Source: Aphelenchoides besseyi (taxonomy: Eukaryota; Nematoda; Chromadorea; Rhabditida; Aphelenchoididae). From it: a stretch of 64,000 nucleotides of DNA. The DNA is taken from NCBI GenBank assembly GCA_024699855.1, contig JAMPIQ010000003.1, positions 1,674,001 to 1,738,000 on the forward strand. Reading direction: 5' to 3'. Under the pieces are notes generated by a model that had not been told where the DNA came from, did no database searches, and worked only from the letters and a program-made list of their open reading frames with translations. Shown here one piece after another: positions 35,303-46,243 of this stretch. The translations under genes and the position numbers were made by a program. Every line of letters begins with the position of its first letter. Within the stretch, counting starts at the first letter, position 1.

Positions 35303-36525
35303 ATGAATTCGTCCAATGAAAATGATGATGCCAATATCGTAAGCTCAATGCATAGATGGTTAGTAATGAAGTTTAGTTTTACATTATGTACCAACAAGAC
35401 CCCGAATCAATTAAAGGGCCAGTAATCTTGTCGTTTATTTTGTTTTTCCTTATGGTTTTTGGAGTAATCGGTAACCTTGGGATTGTCGTTTTGACATACC
35501 GGAATCCGTAAGCTTCCATTCGACGATCCAATAATCTCCGGTTTAGACGTCTGAAGAACTCGTGCAACTATTTGTTGGCCTTTCTGTGTCTGAGTGATTG
35601 TCTTCATCAACTCGGCCACGTCTCCTACATTTACCGCATGATTGCTGGACACTATTTCATGAGCTTGAGAATCTGTTTCTTTATTCAGTTTATTCCAATG
35701 GTTGGCATGTTGCTCGGCGTTGTTTTGCCGATGTTGATCAGTTTGGATCGACTCTGCAGTTTCTTTTTCTCACAAATGTATGTTCATTTGTGTTCAATCA
35801 ACAAGTCTTTGGTTTTAGTCACTTACGTTTGAATACAATGGCTTATACGGGCTTTGTAATCGCCGTGTGTGGAACGTACGTTTTTTCGATTCTTTACATG
35901 TGCTTTAAGGAATCTGAAGGAAATGAGCAGTTGTGAGTCTACAATTATATCAACTGTTTTCATTTTTTTGATTAGACCATCTCTTTGTATAGTTCCCGAT
36001 CCAATCGTTTCTCATTCGTCGTGGATGTTCACAATTTTTATGAGTTCCACATTCGTAATCAATGGCATCGCAGTGTCCTTCTACGTTGCTGTTTGGATTG
36101 GCTTGCACGTAAAGAAACGTTTGTTGCCAATGAATTAATCGACTGAATTTTGTTTTCAGATGTCAGCGAAGTCACAAAACGAACTTTTAGAGCACTTTCT
36201 GCCGTGATTTTCTCGCTACTATTGGGATGGGTGACTACAGCAATTTGTCATTTGGCGATGCGTGCCTTGGGAGCCGGTGTTCTGGACATGTACTACGGAG
36301 CTTTGGTCTCTTCCACGAACATCAACATCGTTTGCTCGAGTAATGCAATTTGGCTGCTTATGTTCAGGTAACCAAACAACATCAACCGAGATTTCTTTGG
36401 TTTTTAGTCGAGACTATCGAAATGCACTTTACGATATGAAGCGACGACGTTTAAGCAAAGTTAGTTCACTTACCAATACTCCACGCTTAAGATCTCGTTC
36501 ACGCACCGATATATACACTGGTTGA
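35303..36525 (+). CDS. Serpentine receptor, Srsx-like 7TM GPCR
   Basis: Seven exons splice cleanly from MNSSNENDDANI (35303-35338) to SRSRTDIYTG (36525). TM1 FILFFLMVFGVIGNLGIVVL carries the GN pair of rhodopsin-type receptors. TM2 starts KNSCNYLLAFLCLSDCLHQL with the conserved Asp. TM3 ends LPMLISLDRL, a DRY-like IS-DR motif typical of Srsx. The last helices run from ALSAVIFSLLLGWV to NAIWLLMF, with SRDYRNALYDM in place of a strict NPxxY. Introns are 38-60 nt. Probable chemosensory receptor; ligand unknown. A shortened copy lies at 46244-46594. Confidence 0.82.
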
Positions 36526-36584
36526 TTGACAATTTAACCATCGCAAAAACAGCACAACCGATTTATTCATCCTATTCACCAGTT

Positions 36585-37774
36585 TCAATGCACATTATGA
36601 TTCTCGCTTTGATTGATTCCGCTCAGATCGCTTATCTTTGTTGTTATGCCTTTGATTAGATGAGCGCTTGCATTGTTTCCGAACAATTTGGTCTTAACGT
36701 AGGTACGATATCTTGGGACAACAGCAATTGTAGCTGCGGGTTTAACTGCCGACAACCAACTTAAGATCGAGACACTTATGGCACCAGCTTGTGGAACGTC
36801 GATATGCGCAAGAGCCAACGATACGATTCCGATCGTAGGAACACAAATAATAAGTAGTGGAAGCGAGGCCTATGATCAAGCTCATAAGAAGACTCTAAAA
36901 TTTGACTCACCTGCAGAGCTAAAATGCGAGTGACTTGGCGTTGAAGTTCCGCAGCTTTTGAGTTCTGGATTTTGTGTGCATTGTGTTTGAGAGCGTAGTA
37001 GATACGAATCGACGTGTAAGTAATAACCGTATAAACAAAAGCATTAAGTAAAAGAATAAAAATGAAGTTGCTCAACGCCTTCGTTCCTCCCTACAATCAC
37101 TTGTATTATGAATTCTAATCGAAACCTACGAGAACGGTAACACTGTACGATGGCACTCCGTCTGTCGTGTTGAAAAGTTCGAACCGTTGCAATTCGGAAG
37201 TGAACTCGGCAGACTCGGAACGTGGGCCAATTTCCATGTAGTTAAAAGAATTCGGAAACGCGTGAAGCCACGTAATAAAATAAGCAAAAAAGACTTGAAT
37301 GTAGATGGTGCGAGATTGTAGTTCCGTATTGCTAAAAAGACTTCATAGTTCAAGCCGAATACAAACAATTGACTTACTGGCAAACGGATTTGAATCGATA
37401 GAAGAAGTCAATTGGCAAAAGAGCAATTGCGATGAGGATCACCCAGAAATACCACGCACAGACATATCTTATAAATGAGATATCTGTATGCGTATAGAAG
37501 CCTTGAGTAATGAGATAAACTTTTCCGCCAATTGGAACGGGATGCTAAACAAAGAGAGACTACTTGTAAGTGCAGCTAAACTTACAACTCCAGTAAATAA
37601 AATTGCGAAGTCGTACAATAGATCGGTAATGACATGAATTCTCATGATTCGAGCATACGATCGCATAGCGGACGGTGTTTTATACGAAATCAAGAAGAGC
37701 AAAAAAAAGTTGAGAGCGAATCCAAAAGACGATGCACAAAGACAGTTGACTTGAAATACCGTATGGAGCTCCAT
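36585..37774 (-). CDS. Serpentine 7TM chemoreceptor (Str/Srd-like)
   Basis: Minus-strand gene convergent with the previous receptor. From MELHTVFQVNCLCASSFGF (37774) TM1-2 run through LNFFLLFLISYKTPSAMRSY and ARIMRIHVITDLLYDFAI. Later exons give ICAWYFWVILIAIALLP-like helices, FFAYFITWLHAFPNSFNY, then NFIFILLLNAFVYTVITYTS, SLPLLIICVPTIGIV and a tail VVPRYRTYVKTKLFG. About five introns with GTAAGT-type donors. An upstream in-frame ATG at 37789 is the alternative start. PxYR after TM7 supports the Str superfamily. Exon edges in the middle are approximate. Confidence 0.72.
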
Positions 37775-38081
37775 AATCAAAAAATGCAAAGATGAACGAA
37801 TGAACGACTTTTTAAGTACGTCGTTACACTGGTGATCTTTGGATTGTCCTCGAGATTTTGTTTTTGGCGTAAATCCCAGGTACGGAAATGATCCTCCGAC
37901 TTCGTTGTTCGTGCAAATGAAAAGAGTTTTTGATGCTGTTTATCGAACAAATCCCACACCAACAAGTTCCGTTTGATGTTAATATTGTAGATTGCACTAC
38001 AAATCACAATCTAGTTTATTTCAGAAATATGTGGGCTCATTCATGCTATTTAAGGATAAGTGCAGTGACTGAGAGCCCCGA

Positions 38082-38524
38082 CTATAACGAACAAAACGCG
38101 GAAATGCTCATCCCAACAATTTTCTCGGTAGACTTCTTTGCACGACTGGTTGTGATTTCAACGTCCGGCTCAGCTCCCATCTTCCGTTCTGCAATCGGTA
38201 AGTAGCTCGACTGACCGCCGCCAAAATCTGCATTACGAATCGCACGGCTTTTAATTCGAATGCTTTTTTGCATCGTTTTTCCATCTTTGTTCTGAAAATC
38301 TCCGGCACAAATCGAAGACAATAGAATCGTACACTCACGGTTGGATTAGGAACCGACGGTGCGGGCATCGATGGTGGAATCGATGGTCCCAAACCATTTG
38401 GTGGAACGGAAAAGAAGTCCTGAAGATTCGGATTGACAGCCGCATTTTGATGTTTAGCTGCAGGAAATTGTCTCGGATCGGGACCACTGTTAATGATAGG
38501 TCCTAGAAGTTCGTATTCAGCCAT
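38082..38524 (-). CDS. Hypothetical Pro-rich two-exon protein
   Basis: Exon 1 starts MAEYELLGPIINSGPDPRQF at 38524 and ends in a proline-rich segment (NGLGPSIPPSMPAPSVPNPT). A 47-nt GTGAGT-TTTCAG intron leads to a basic exon (KTMQKSIRIKSRAIRNADFG) ending at 38082. About 131 residues, with no signal peptide, membrane helix or recognised domain. Two in-frame exons with good splice sites and compositional contrast support a real gene. Confidence 0.5.
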
Positions 38525-38707
38525 TTGTCTGAAATAGCTAGTCAATCACCAGCTTCAAAGTCGTTAAAAGTTACCAGTAGGTTCAGAAAACGACGCTCAA
38601 CCACAAACCACGGAGGCAATGGTTGACCGAACTGCAAGTTGGAATCTCGATTGTTAAAAAATTTATGCTAATTTCAATGTTTGTTGGAGCCGCGGGTCTA
38701 TTTAAGC

Positions 38708-39603
38708 ATGGAGTTCTTTGATCTCATGTGTTTACCATGGCGAGATGATCGCGAAAGCAATACGGTCATGCACAAGAAGCGCAAGTTTATCGATGGACAA
38801 TGTAAGTTGTGAATCGAAGGACAGAGCTTATAAGTTCAGATCCAATGTCATTCCCGAGCTCGGGTTTGCGTTACAAGTTGCTGTTGGACTATTCGGCGAG
38901 CATGAAATATCACGAACGTCCTGACTATCCGCACATGCAGCAAGTTCTTCAAGAGATTCGTGCTGAACGCGGTTTGAACTTCGATCTTCCGTACGATTGG
39001 GAGGTTGGTGACTTCGAAATATCGATCTTCAGTCTCTATTTCAGAACTTGTCTTCTCAACCGCCAAAACAACTAGTCACTCAGCCGATTGGTCAACCAGT
39101 GTCGTAAGCTGATTGCTTTCACTATGATTTCCAATTTGTATTTTAGTGATACTCCAGTTGAACCGAAGACCGAAACGCCTACTCCAACTGAACCGAACAC
39201 CAAGACTTCCGAATCGGCAGTAACCGAAGACGAATTGGAAGAAGAACAGGAAGCAGCGAAGCCGTTGCCAATACCAAAGAACCCGTCGACTAAGAAACCG
39301 CCGACCAAGAAGTCCCCGACTTTTGAAGAACCAGCGAAGCCGTTGCCAATACCAAAGAAACCGTCGAATCTAACTCCAACTCAACTGCCAACGCCGCCAA
39401 GTTCGGCCCAAGCAGAAGTCCAGTATACGCTCAAGAACTACGTGGCAAACACGAGCATCGGAAATCATGCGACAGTCGACAAAATGATCGAAGCAGACAT
39501 GTCCAGCAGCTGCAAGAACTTGGCCGATGGACGTCCGAAACCAACGGGAACTCCGAAGAGTTTGAGCGAGAATTCGGTATCTTCCAATATCGTCTTGCCG
39601 TAA
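38708..39603 (+). pseudogene. C-terminal fragment of a TTBK/CK1-type kinase with Pro/Thr-rich tail
   Basis: Exons joined by GTAAGT-TTCAG and GTTGGT-TTTCAG introns give MEFFDLMCLPWRDDRESNTV, then RYKLLLDYSASMKYHERPDY, HMQQVLQEIRAERGLNFD and LPYDWE. In nematode tau-tubulin-kinase-like (CK1 superfamily) kinases, LPW, a lysine-rich stretch, the PDY motif and a final DWE mark the last third of the kinase domain. The glycine loop, catalytic Lys, HRD and DFG parts are absent upstream (38530-38700 shows none). The tail has two copies of AKPLPIPK-type repeats. It has an ATG and continuous frame, so it may be expressed, but not as an active kinase. Confidence 0.55.
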
Positions 39604-39675
39604 ATCTCGAATTACAGTGTGGAGAATAAAAATTGAAATTGAGTTTATTACGGTCGATTAGATTATGTACAACAT

Positions 39676-40338
39676 TCACTGGCTGTTCAAGATCAGTGGT
39701 TGTTTGCGAAGATACTCGGCAATAGCACGACCGGCAGGTGCTAAAAACAAATCTTCAATTCTGAAGTAATCGGAAACCTACAATAGAAAAGTCGACCAGC
39801 GGTCGGGAAGTTGTGTTTGAGATCTTCGACGGTCTCCGAGTCTTGACGGTCGACGAGTTGAATGAACGAACGACCAAAATTGCGAGTCATTTCATGAACC
39901 TAAACGAGCAGAGTGATTGCAGAGAACAGCGAATTACTTCGTGGAAGTATTTTCGGGTGTTGGGTTTCAATTTGGCTTCTTGATCGGCAGCCATGGCTGT
40001 GAGCTGAGCAGAACGAATTCCTACGATTTGATCCAATCGAGGACTATTTTTTCGGATGTCACTTCGAAGTTTTTGGATACTGGAGTATTCCGAAAGATGG
40101 TGGGCGATTGCGCGAATGGCAAGTGCATCGTGAATGTTCAATTGAGCCAAATCGTTTCGAACGGAAATTGGAAGACGATCTAGAAACTAGCATGTTTTGA
40201 TTTCGACAGTCACTCACTCAGAAGATACTCGGGAACGAAGGAAACGAGTTTGTCGTCGTGGATCTCGCTGTTGATGCTCTTGCCATGACACAAACCAAAA
40301 GTCAAGGTTGAGAAGAAGAAGAGAGGAGTTGAAAGCAT
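39676..40338 (-). CDS. far: Fatty acid and retinol binding (FAR) protein
   Basis: Secreted lipid carrier specific to nematodes. Four exons from the ATG at 40338: signal peptide MLSTPLFFFSTLTFGLCHG, then FVPEYLL; exon 2 LPISVRNDLAQLNIHDALAI, HLSEYSSIQKLRSDIRKNSP; exon 3 VHEMTRNFGRSFIQLVDRQD with DLKHNFPTAGRLFY; exon 4 APAGRAIAEYLRKQ. The order PEY, LPxxV, a helix with IA, a SPxL-like turn and a final NFP matches FAR-1. Length (about 180 residues) fits. Introns are 38-42 nt. TATAAAAG at 40387-40392 is about 50 bases upstream. Ligand binding is inferred from family. Confidence 0.72.
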
Positions 40339-40386
40339 TGTTGATGAACAGAAAGGTTGTTGTTGAATATCGGCTTCAGCTCGTCC

Positions 40387-40392
40387 TTTTAT
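40387..40392 (-). promoter_or_regulatory. TATA box of the FAR gene
   Basis: TATAAAAG on the minus strand, 49 bases before the ATG. Confidence 0.65.
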
Positions 40393-40534
40393 AGTCGAAA
40401 GTTAAGGTGTTTGCTCAGTTGAGGACCAAAAAGCAGGAGCGAAGAGCTCGCTAATCGAATGACATATTTCTGCAATTCCATTGGCTGTTCAAATGTTATT
40501 GTAAATATTTTCGATCACAACGACCAGTTCGGAG

Positions 40535-40629
40535 ATTATTGCTCTGCTGAAGAAGCAGAGCGTTCCAAAATTTCCAATTCAACCATTCAGTTGAATGTGT
40601 CTACTAACCTTTTTTGAGGTTATTGAACC
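40535..40629 (-). ncRNA. Spliced-leader RNA, SL2-type (copy C)
   Basis: Minus strand, leader starting GGTTCAATAACC at 40629, 21 nt ending in AAAAAAG, then donor GTTAGT. The second hairpin differs in sequence from copies A and D but still pairs (TTCAAC with GTTGAA). The AAATTTTGG site and terminal hairpin (GCTCTGCT with AGCAGAGC) follow. Stems are kept while bases change, which argues for selection on RNA structure. The promoter box ends 53 bases upstream. It is flanked by the FAR gene and an empty region, so it is a dispersed gene, not part of a 5S array. Confidence 0.87.
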
Positions 40630-40681
40630 TGAAAAGTCAGTTGATCGAATGGGACTCGTACTATCGAATGCCCTCGAATAG

Positions 40682-40703
40682 CTATGGGTTGAACGCGTCT
40701 TTC
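40682..40703 (-). promoter_or_regulatory. PSE-like promoter box of SL RNA copy C
   Basis: Minus strand GAAAGACGCGTTCAACCCAT, matching AAGCGTCTAACCCATGG of copy D with an inserted base, at the same distance (-53) from the leader. Confidence 0.65.
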
Positions 40704-41620
40704 GGACTCAATCGCTCTCTTCTCCACTGCGCTCTTTTTGTCGCTATCCGGAGGTCAACAGTCATTGTTGTGGCAAAGAGAGTGACCAACGAACAGAACA
40801 GGTCGCCAAAAAGCGAGTTTCCCATCGGTTTGAGGTCAAGTCCAAAGACTGTTCAAGCCGCCCGGACCTTCTCCCGGTGTCTTATTGACCTTTACTTGAG
40901 GTTAGTATTCGGATCAGCCCTTTCGTAGTGGTAGATCAGAAATTTTGGATTGTTCTGCTCATTAGAAGTGGAACCAATAAAATGGCTGTGAACACAATTT
41001 GATTTTGTCGGTTGATTTCCAGTTTGTAAATCCTTCTGATCACCACCAAATCCACGTTTTTTGAATGTCGACGACCTCGACAACTTCCTTCTAAGCATCC
41101 AGTAAACTCAGTTGGTCTCCAGCTCTTATTGACTGGGTATTTCAGCAGGACGTCGTTCGGAAAGCAAATTTGATTCCTCGTTCGAAGTTGGCAAATACGA
41201 TTTACGATGCTGTGAGAGTTGGTGTGCTAAAATGTCTCATCGTCCAAACTATGACTCCAATTCCAAGATTGTGAGCAGTCGCATTACAGAAGAGGAGTCC
41301 ATTGTGACAACCAAAAGAAGATGTTCACAAAGAAGTACATGATTCCAATGATGAAGAACAGTCATGAGTGTAGAAGCTTCTGCGAAACAAACCGCAATTT
41401 CAAAGTCTGTCGAGTGTCGTTTTTGTTGTTTCTGTGATTTGGGATCATAAATGAGTGGGTTGAAATGATTTCAATCGGATTCTCTCGCATTAGAAACTGA
41501 AATGGAAAATCGCATTTTGCGTCAAAACGTTTTCTCAACCTCAAAGTTCCTCGTCATGTCTGTTTCTATCTTCGACTTTCCGTTTTGTTGCACTTTCGAT
41601 TTCTCTGTTTATTCGGTGAG
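40704..41620. other. Intergenic, unassigned ORF fragments
   Basis: A plus-strand stretch near 41149-41265 is open (VRKANLIPRSKLANTIYDAV) but stops soon after; no domain recognised. A minus ORF at 40892-41098 is basic and unassigned. Confidence 0.35.
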
Positions 41621-42705
41621 ATGTTCCCGATTCTATGGCGTACAGTCAAAAACACCGCGTACTCAGAAGTTCAAGTTCGAATACGAAAAGCCACATGGTG
41701 AGTTGTGTTTGGTGTTTTGCGTTGAGTTTGTTTTCAGCAACGACAACACTTTTCCGTTACCCGGCGATCTCAACTATTTGGCTCATCAGACCCAGAACCC
41801 ACTTCGTTTCGTCGAAGTGATGGGCATCTTGTGGAAGCGGTTGAATGAGGACGCAAAGCTGTGGCGACACATCTACAAGTCACTTATTGTTCTGGAACAT
41901 CTGCTCATTTGCGGTCATTCGAACGTCGTCGAACAGGCTCATGAGAACATTTCCGTTCTTCTGCGTCTTCAAAACTTCCAATTGCACGCCGGAAAAGTCG
42001 ATCACGGATTGGTGATCCGAGAGCTTGTTGCGCGTGTTCTCGAGCTTTTGAACTCACCAGAAAAGTTGAAAGAACAACGAAAAGAAGCTGCAGAGAAGAA
42101 ACAACGTCGTGCGTCAACTCCCGCCCCAGTAGCTTCCAATTCTGTTCAGGTCGCTAATCAGTCAAAGAAACGTCAGTTTGGTGATCATTCGATTCACAAA
42201 TTCTTTTTGTTCAGAACGTCGTTCCGAGCTCTTGGCGTCTGCACCGAAGAACAAAGAAGAAGAAGGTGCTCAGTTGCAACTCGTGATCGCTCTTTCTCAT
42301 CGAATAGCCGACAAACCCAATCGTCCAACCAATGAGTTCGGAATCGAATCGGCTCTTGAGTTTGCTTCTCAAGAGAAATCGGCGCTTGACGAGGAGCTCT
42401 TCGTTCCCGAGTGTCCACCGGTTTGTTTTTTTGGCTTTTCTAGCCACTAATCTATTCGTTTTCAGGCGGTTCTCGGTCTTTCCGTAGATCAACAAGTGAC
42501 GGCGGCAGCCGATGAGTCTCAACCGCTTATCGACGTTTTCTCACTGGTTCCGAACACAACCACAGAATCGGAAGCTCAACCGGCAGATCCATTGGCTTGG
42601 ATTGGCGATTACAATCAGGCGACAATAACGGCCACCATTCAATCGTCTTCAGCTCCTCGGAATCGTTTTTCTCAAGAATTCAACTCATTTAATTTTCGTG
42701 TCTAA
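41621..42705 (+). CDS. epn-1: Epsin (ENTH-domain endocytic adaptor)
   Basis: Binds PtdIns(4,5)P2 through ENTH and ubiquitinated cargo through UIMs during clathrin-mediated endocytosis. Four exons: 41621-41697, 41738-42171, 42215-42420, 42466-42705. ENTH (residues 1-140): MFPILWRTVKNTAYSEVQVR, KATCNDNTFPLPGDLNYLA, VMGILWKRLNEDAKLWRHIY, KSLIVLEHLLICGH, matching epsin KNIVHNYSEAEIKVREATSN and WKRLNDHGKNWRHVYKA. A UIM-like EEEGAQLQLVIALSHR follows, then a second weaker one (SALEFASQEKS). The C-terminus is short, with DPLAWIG and SQEFNSFNFRV; no clear NPF motif, so EH-protein binding may be reduced. The start at 41621 is in frame with the ENTH helix 0. Confidence 0.85.
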
Positions 42706-42865
42706 TCGTAAACAAATAAAAATTTTAATAGCTAGTGGTTGATGTCATTTGAATGATCTACCAGTAAGTTCGAATAAACATTTTTGTTCGCTGCTATTTG
42801 AAAACTTAATGATCAAAACGACATAGAGAATTGGGCGTTTACTTGGATATTTAGATCAAAACAAG

Positions 42866-42975
42866 TACCGTATATGCTGAGATCGAGGGGCCGTCTGGAA
42901 TAACCGGACACTCTCTAATTCACAGACACTTCGACAAATTGAAGAGCATATCCCTTTATTTCGGAATATACGGTA
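42866..42975. mobile_element. Possible MITE with TACCGTATAT terminal inverted repeats
   Basis: 110 bp beginning TACCGTATATGC and ending GAATATACGGTA; the ends are inverted repeats of about 10 bp and both lie on TA, as expected for a Tc1/mariner-type non-autonomous element. The interior has no coding capacity. No second copy was noticed here, so the call rests on the ends. Confidence 0.4.
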
Positions 42976-43295
42976 TGTTTTAGGAAGCCGGAGACTCTGC
43001 TCAACTTGGCATTTTCAACTGCAGTCCATCTTGTTGGCCGATAAGAACCAGAATTCAATGTTTGACAAATTCCATTTGAATGGAAGAATGTTAAGGGAAA
43101 GCGGAGTGATTGTCCTCATGATTATCGCTATGAACAAGCTTATCAGCAAGTAAAAAGAAGAGTAGTTGAGGAACTGGGATATGAACCTAAACCAGAGAAC
43201 AAGTCTCCTCTAATGTTCGTATTCTAGAATATGTCCACGTATTCAGCAAACGTCAGAAGAAGTACGTTTATTTCCGATGAAGAAACAAACACCAG
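42976..43295. other. Short open fragment, unassigned
   Basis: The plus strand is open for RSDCPHDYRYEQAYQQVKRR, VVEELGYEPKPENK up to a TAG near 43229. Composition looks coding but no gene start, intron or family is evident; possibly a gene remnant. Confidence 0.25.
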
Positions 43296-44815
43296 TTACT
43301 TGCAAGTCTCTTCCTTAGGATATGCGTTGTCATTGTCTTTCGCTGAAGTTTTCTTTTTCGATTTATCCATTGCTTCTTTTTCCTTCCTCTTCTTTTCCCT
43401 CTCTTCCTTTTCCTTCGCTTCCTTTTCCTTGGCTTCCTTTTCCTTCGCTTCTTTTTCCTTCATCCTCCGACTTATTTCCGCCATTCTTCTGGCGTACGAT
43501 ACGGCTTCTCTGGAATATTCCAACCGCTCCCAACAATCAATAATAACGCGAAGGACCATCGCGGTATGCCACATGTCTAGTGATCGAGTTCTTCCACTTT
43601 CCGTATACTACAAATACAAGAAATGAATGGATAAAAAATACTTACTTTGCAGAGGGCTATTCGTTTGCAATTTTCCTCTTCCTCTTTAATAAGCTTCAAT
43701 TGTTCCTTGTTCTCGATCGGATGCTTTTTCAAAAAGGCAAGAGCGCGGGTTTCAATTTCATAGAGCGATAACTGGGTCAGTGGTATAAATGCACACAACG
43801 TCTTACAATACTCGGTTGTAAAACGATCAGATGGCCAACAGAATCGTTCAGGTACTTGGAACTCGGGAGTCTTTTTCATTTCAGGTTGTTTTGTCTTTGG
43901 ATTCACTTTTGTCACGATCTTCTCTGGAACCTTCGGCTTTTCCACTATGGCCGCTTGCTTGACTGACTTCTTGACCGGATTATTCATGCCATCATATTTG
44001 ACGTCTGCATCGCATTCTTCGTCCTTCTTGCAGCAACAACTGATTACAACGGCAAGCGTAATCAGGATAATGGCCAAAATCAATAATAAAGCAGTAAGAC
44101 TGAAATCGACGATTAGTTTCCATCGATCTGAGTACTCACCAAATGACTACAATGCCCCATATAGGGAACTTTTTTTCCGTATTTTCGTCCTCAAAGACAA
44201 CAGTGAGTGAATCGTCCTGGAAACTCGTATTCAAGAACTGAAGGAATCAAAAACAAACCAATTTCAAATCGACGACGTCTGCTTGATCAAGGTTGAGCGT
44301 AATGGTTGTTTGTGCCTTTCCATCGTCTCCGAGTGCAAATGGAGATTTTTTGCAAACTTTGTGCTTTGCGTTTGAACCTGATTGAAACGTAACTGCTGTA
44401 GGTGTTGCTTCAATTTTGATTGGCGCACCGTATAGATCAGGACCATTATCTTTTAAAATTAGCAGCTAAACGCAATTAGTAATTTGAACATACCCGGTTT
44501 AAAACTATGAGTACCCCTTGAAAAAACGCCTTTTATGATGCAATTGCCGATTATTATTGAACCACTAAACAAGAACATTTAAGAACATTTGATGATAAAC
44601 ACACGTGAATTCTCCCGATTCTCCTTTGATTTCCATAATCGCTGTGATCGTATCCGAATTGCTCTTCACATTGACAGACATCTGTTTGCACGGACCCTTC
44701 AACGTTCTGTATGGTCATAAGTCATGTTCTTTAAACTGTGAACTCACTTTCCGTTCAAACAATTGGCCGACTCGGCTGCTACAAACATGGCCGCCAAAAC
44801 AACGACAAACAACAT
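43296..44815 (-). CDS. Type I membrane protein with KEKEA-repeat cytoplasmic tail
   Basis: Seven or so exons from the ATG at 44815. Signal peptide MLFVVVLAAMFVAAESANC; ectodomain segments GPCKQMSVNVKSNSDTITA, GSIIIGNCIIKGVFS and a Cys-containing beta-rich part; a membrane helix PIWGIVVICLTALLLILAII ending in SCCCKKDEECD; a Lys/Pro-rich linker; a globular cytoplasmic part (PERFCWPSDRFTTEYCKTLC, LSLYEIETRALAFLKKHPI, DMWHTAMVLRVIIDCWERLE) and a highly charged tail with repeated KEKEA units (about 43380-43460). Every junction keeps the frame. The family is unknown to me; the CCCKK may be palmitoylated (inference). Confidence 0.7.
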
Positions 44816-45570
44816 CGAAACAGCTCCACCATTGAAGCTTCTAGACGTCGACTTCCAACAGCCGCCAAGAACAAAGTCGAAGACTACCATCCACAAAGAA
44901 CTTCTATATAAAAAAAGTGACTGAAAGCAAATCGAAATCCAAGTTCTAAATTATGTAAACTCTAAATATTCAGCTCTCTAGTTTAACCAAGAAGTCGTCT
45001 ACGGTAAGAACTCAAGAAGATCATTTAGTTCTTGATCGATCGTTTCGATGGAGTCAATCAAATGGAACTTTTTGCAATGAAATTGGGGAAAGAACTGATG
45101 TCTTCGAAAGCTCACTGAGTGGTGGTTTTAGCCAAAGTCTTTACTCACTGCTACTTGGAGTACAGACCTAAAGTCTCGACTTGGTACGTGGTTTTCATGT
45201 CACTGGTCGTCAATTTGATGGTCATTCCTCTGTTGCACAATCGTTCAAGTGTTCTTGCAAGTCCCAACAATCACCAGAAGTAAACATTCTGCTGAACTTC
45301 AAACTGAAACACAACGAACATTGCTGATAAGAAGTGATTGATAAGAAGGTTGGTTATCAGAAACAAATGACATTCCTTGACCAATTGATTGTTGTTATTT
45401 CTAATCGTACCTAACTCTCTCCTACAGACTACTTCTAGACATTCGAATAAGATGACCTTAAATTAACCTCCAATAAAACACTCGATCTTCGCAACCAATC
45501 GGCCTCAACGTCCTCCAACGAAAAGAGTGCGCGTCAACAAGAGAGCGACCGACGACTCGAATGCGCTCGA
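44816..45570. other. Intergenic; upstream region of SL RNA copy D
   Basis: No gene recognised. GA-rich, CG-containing sequence from about 45520 resembles that upstream of copies A and C. Confidence 0.4.
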
Positions 45571-45590
45571 AAAAAGCGTCTAACCCATGG
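45571..45590 (+). promoter_or_regulatory. PSE-like promoter box of SL RNA copy D
   Basis: AAAAAGCGTCTAACCCATGG, ending 54 bases before the leader at 45644. It differs from the copy A box by one base in the core. Confidence 0.7.
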
Positions 45591-45643
45591 GTTTCAAAGA
45601 CTTGAAAGGTGCAGGTTATGCACTTATTTCATTCAGCTCCTCA

Positions 45644-45741
45644 GGTTTATAACCTATCAAAAAGGTTGGTATACGAATCCGACGAAGTCGTGATTTGAAT
45701 TGGAAATTTTGGAACGCTCTGCTTTCAATGGCAGAGCACAT
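45644..45741 (+). ncRNA. Spliced-leader RNA, SL2-type (copy D)
   Basis: Leader starts GGTTTATAACC at 45644, is 21 nt and ends CAAAAAG, then donor GTTGGT. Second hairpin CGAC-GAA-GTCG, Sm-type AAATTTTGG followed by GAACG, terminal hairpin GCTCTGC...GCAGAGC. The body is closest to copy A outside the leader; the leader itself differs at several positions while its AACC/GGTT pairing is kept. Confidence 0.88.
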
Positions 45742-46243
45742 ATTCTGATGAATAACCTGGAGCTGTCTAGAAATTAACTCGCTAAGTGAGATTCTGCCGT
45801 AACATTGAATGCGCCAGTTTGTATCGCACAACCGGGTGATTCAATGGTCGAACGAACTTCGACTGTTTGCCAGTACCACGAAATTTCTGATTCGATCATT
45901 TTTGTCGTTTAGAGTCTTTTGGTTAGTCGTCAAAGTCCTCTAATTTGAAACCCACGAGTATCCAACAACTAAGAGACGCCGTTTAAAGAAAAATCTCTCG
46001 AAACCTCAACGAGGTCTGTTCGACTCAATCAGTAAACTCTATCAAGCAGATCCCGGATATCTAGCTGCTCGAATGCGGCAATTCCTCATGCTCTTATTTA
46101 CGATTTTGTTTTCCATTCAACTTTCGGTCCACAAAACCAAGTGACAACTCCGAACGACATTTCCCGACTTTCGAGTGTATCTGCTCATTACAAAAACTAA
46201 AAGTCATTCAATTGTCATCGGGTTGCGTTGTCTTTGTTTAAGA
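45742..46243. other. Intergenic; nothing recognised
   Basis: A 23-codon frame near 46072 (MRQFLMLLFTILFS) could be a signal peptide but has no continuation. The last 25 bases are duplicated from 35278-35302. Confidence 0.4.

Noticed and set aside
40937..40965. A further AAATTTTGG site near 40940, and another near 25637, considered as SL or snRNA candidates
   Set aside because: Neither is followed by a stable terminal hairpin and neither has a leader or promoter box upstream.
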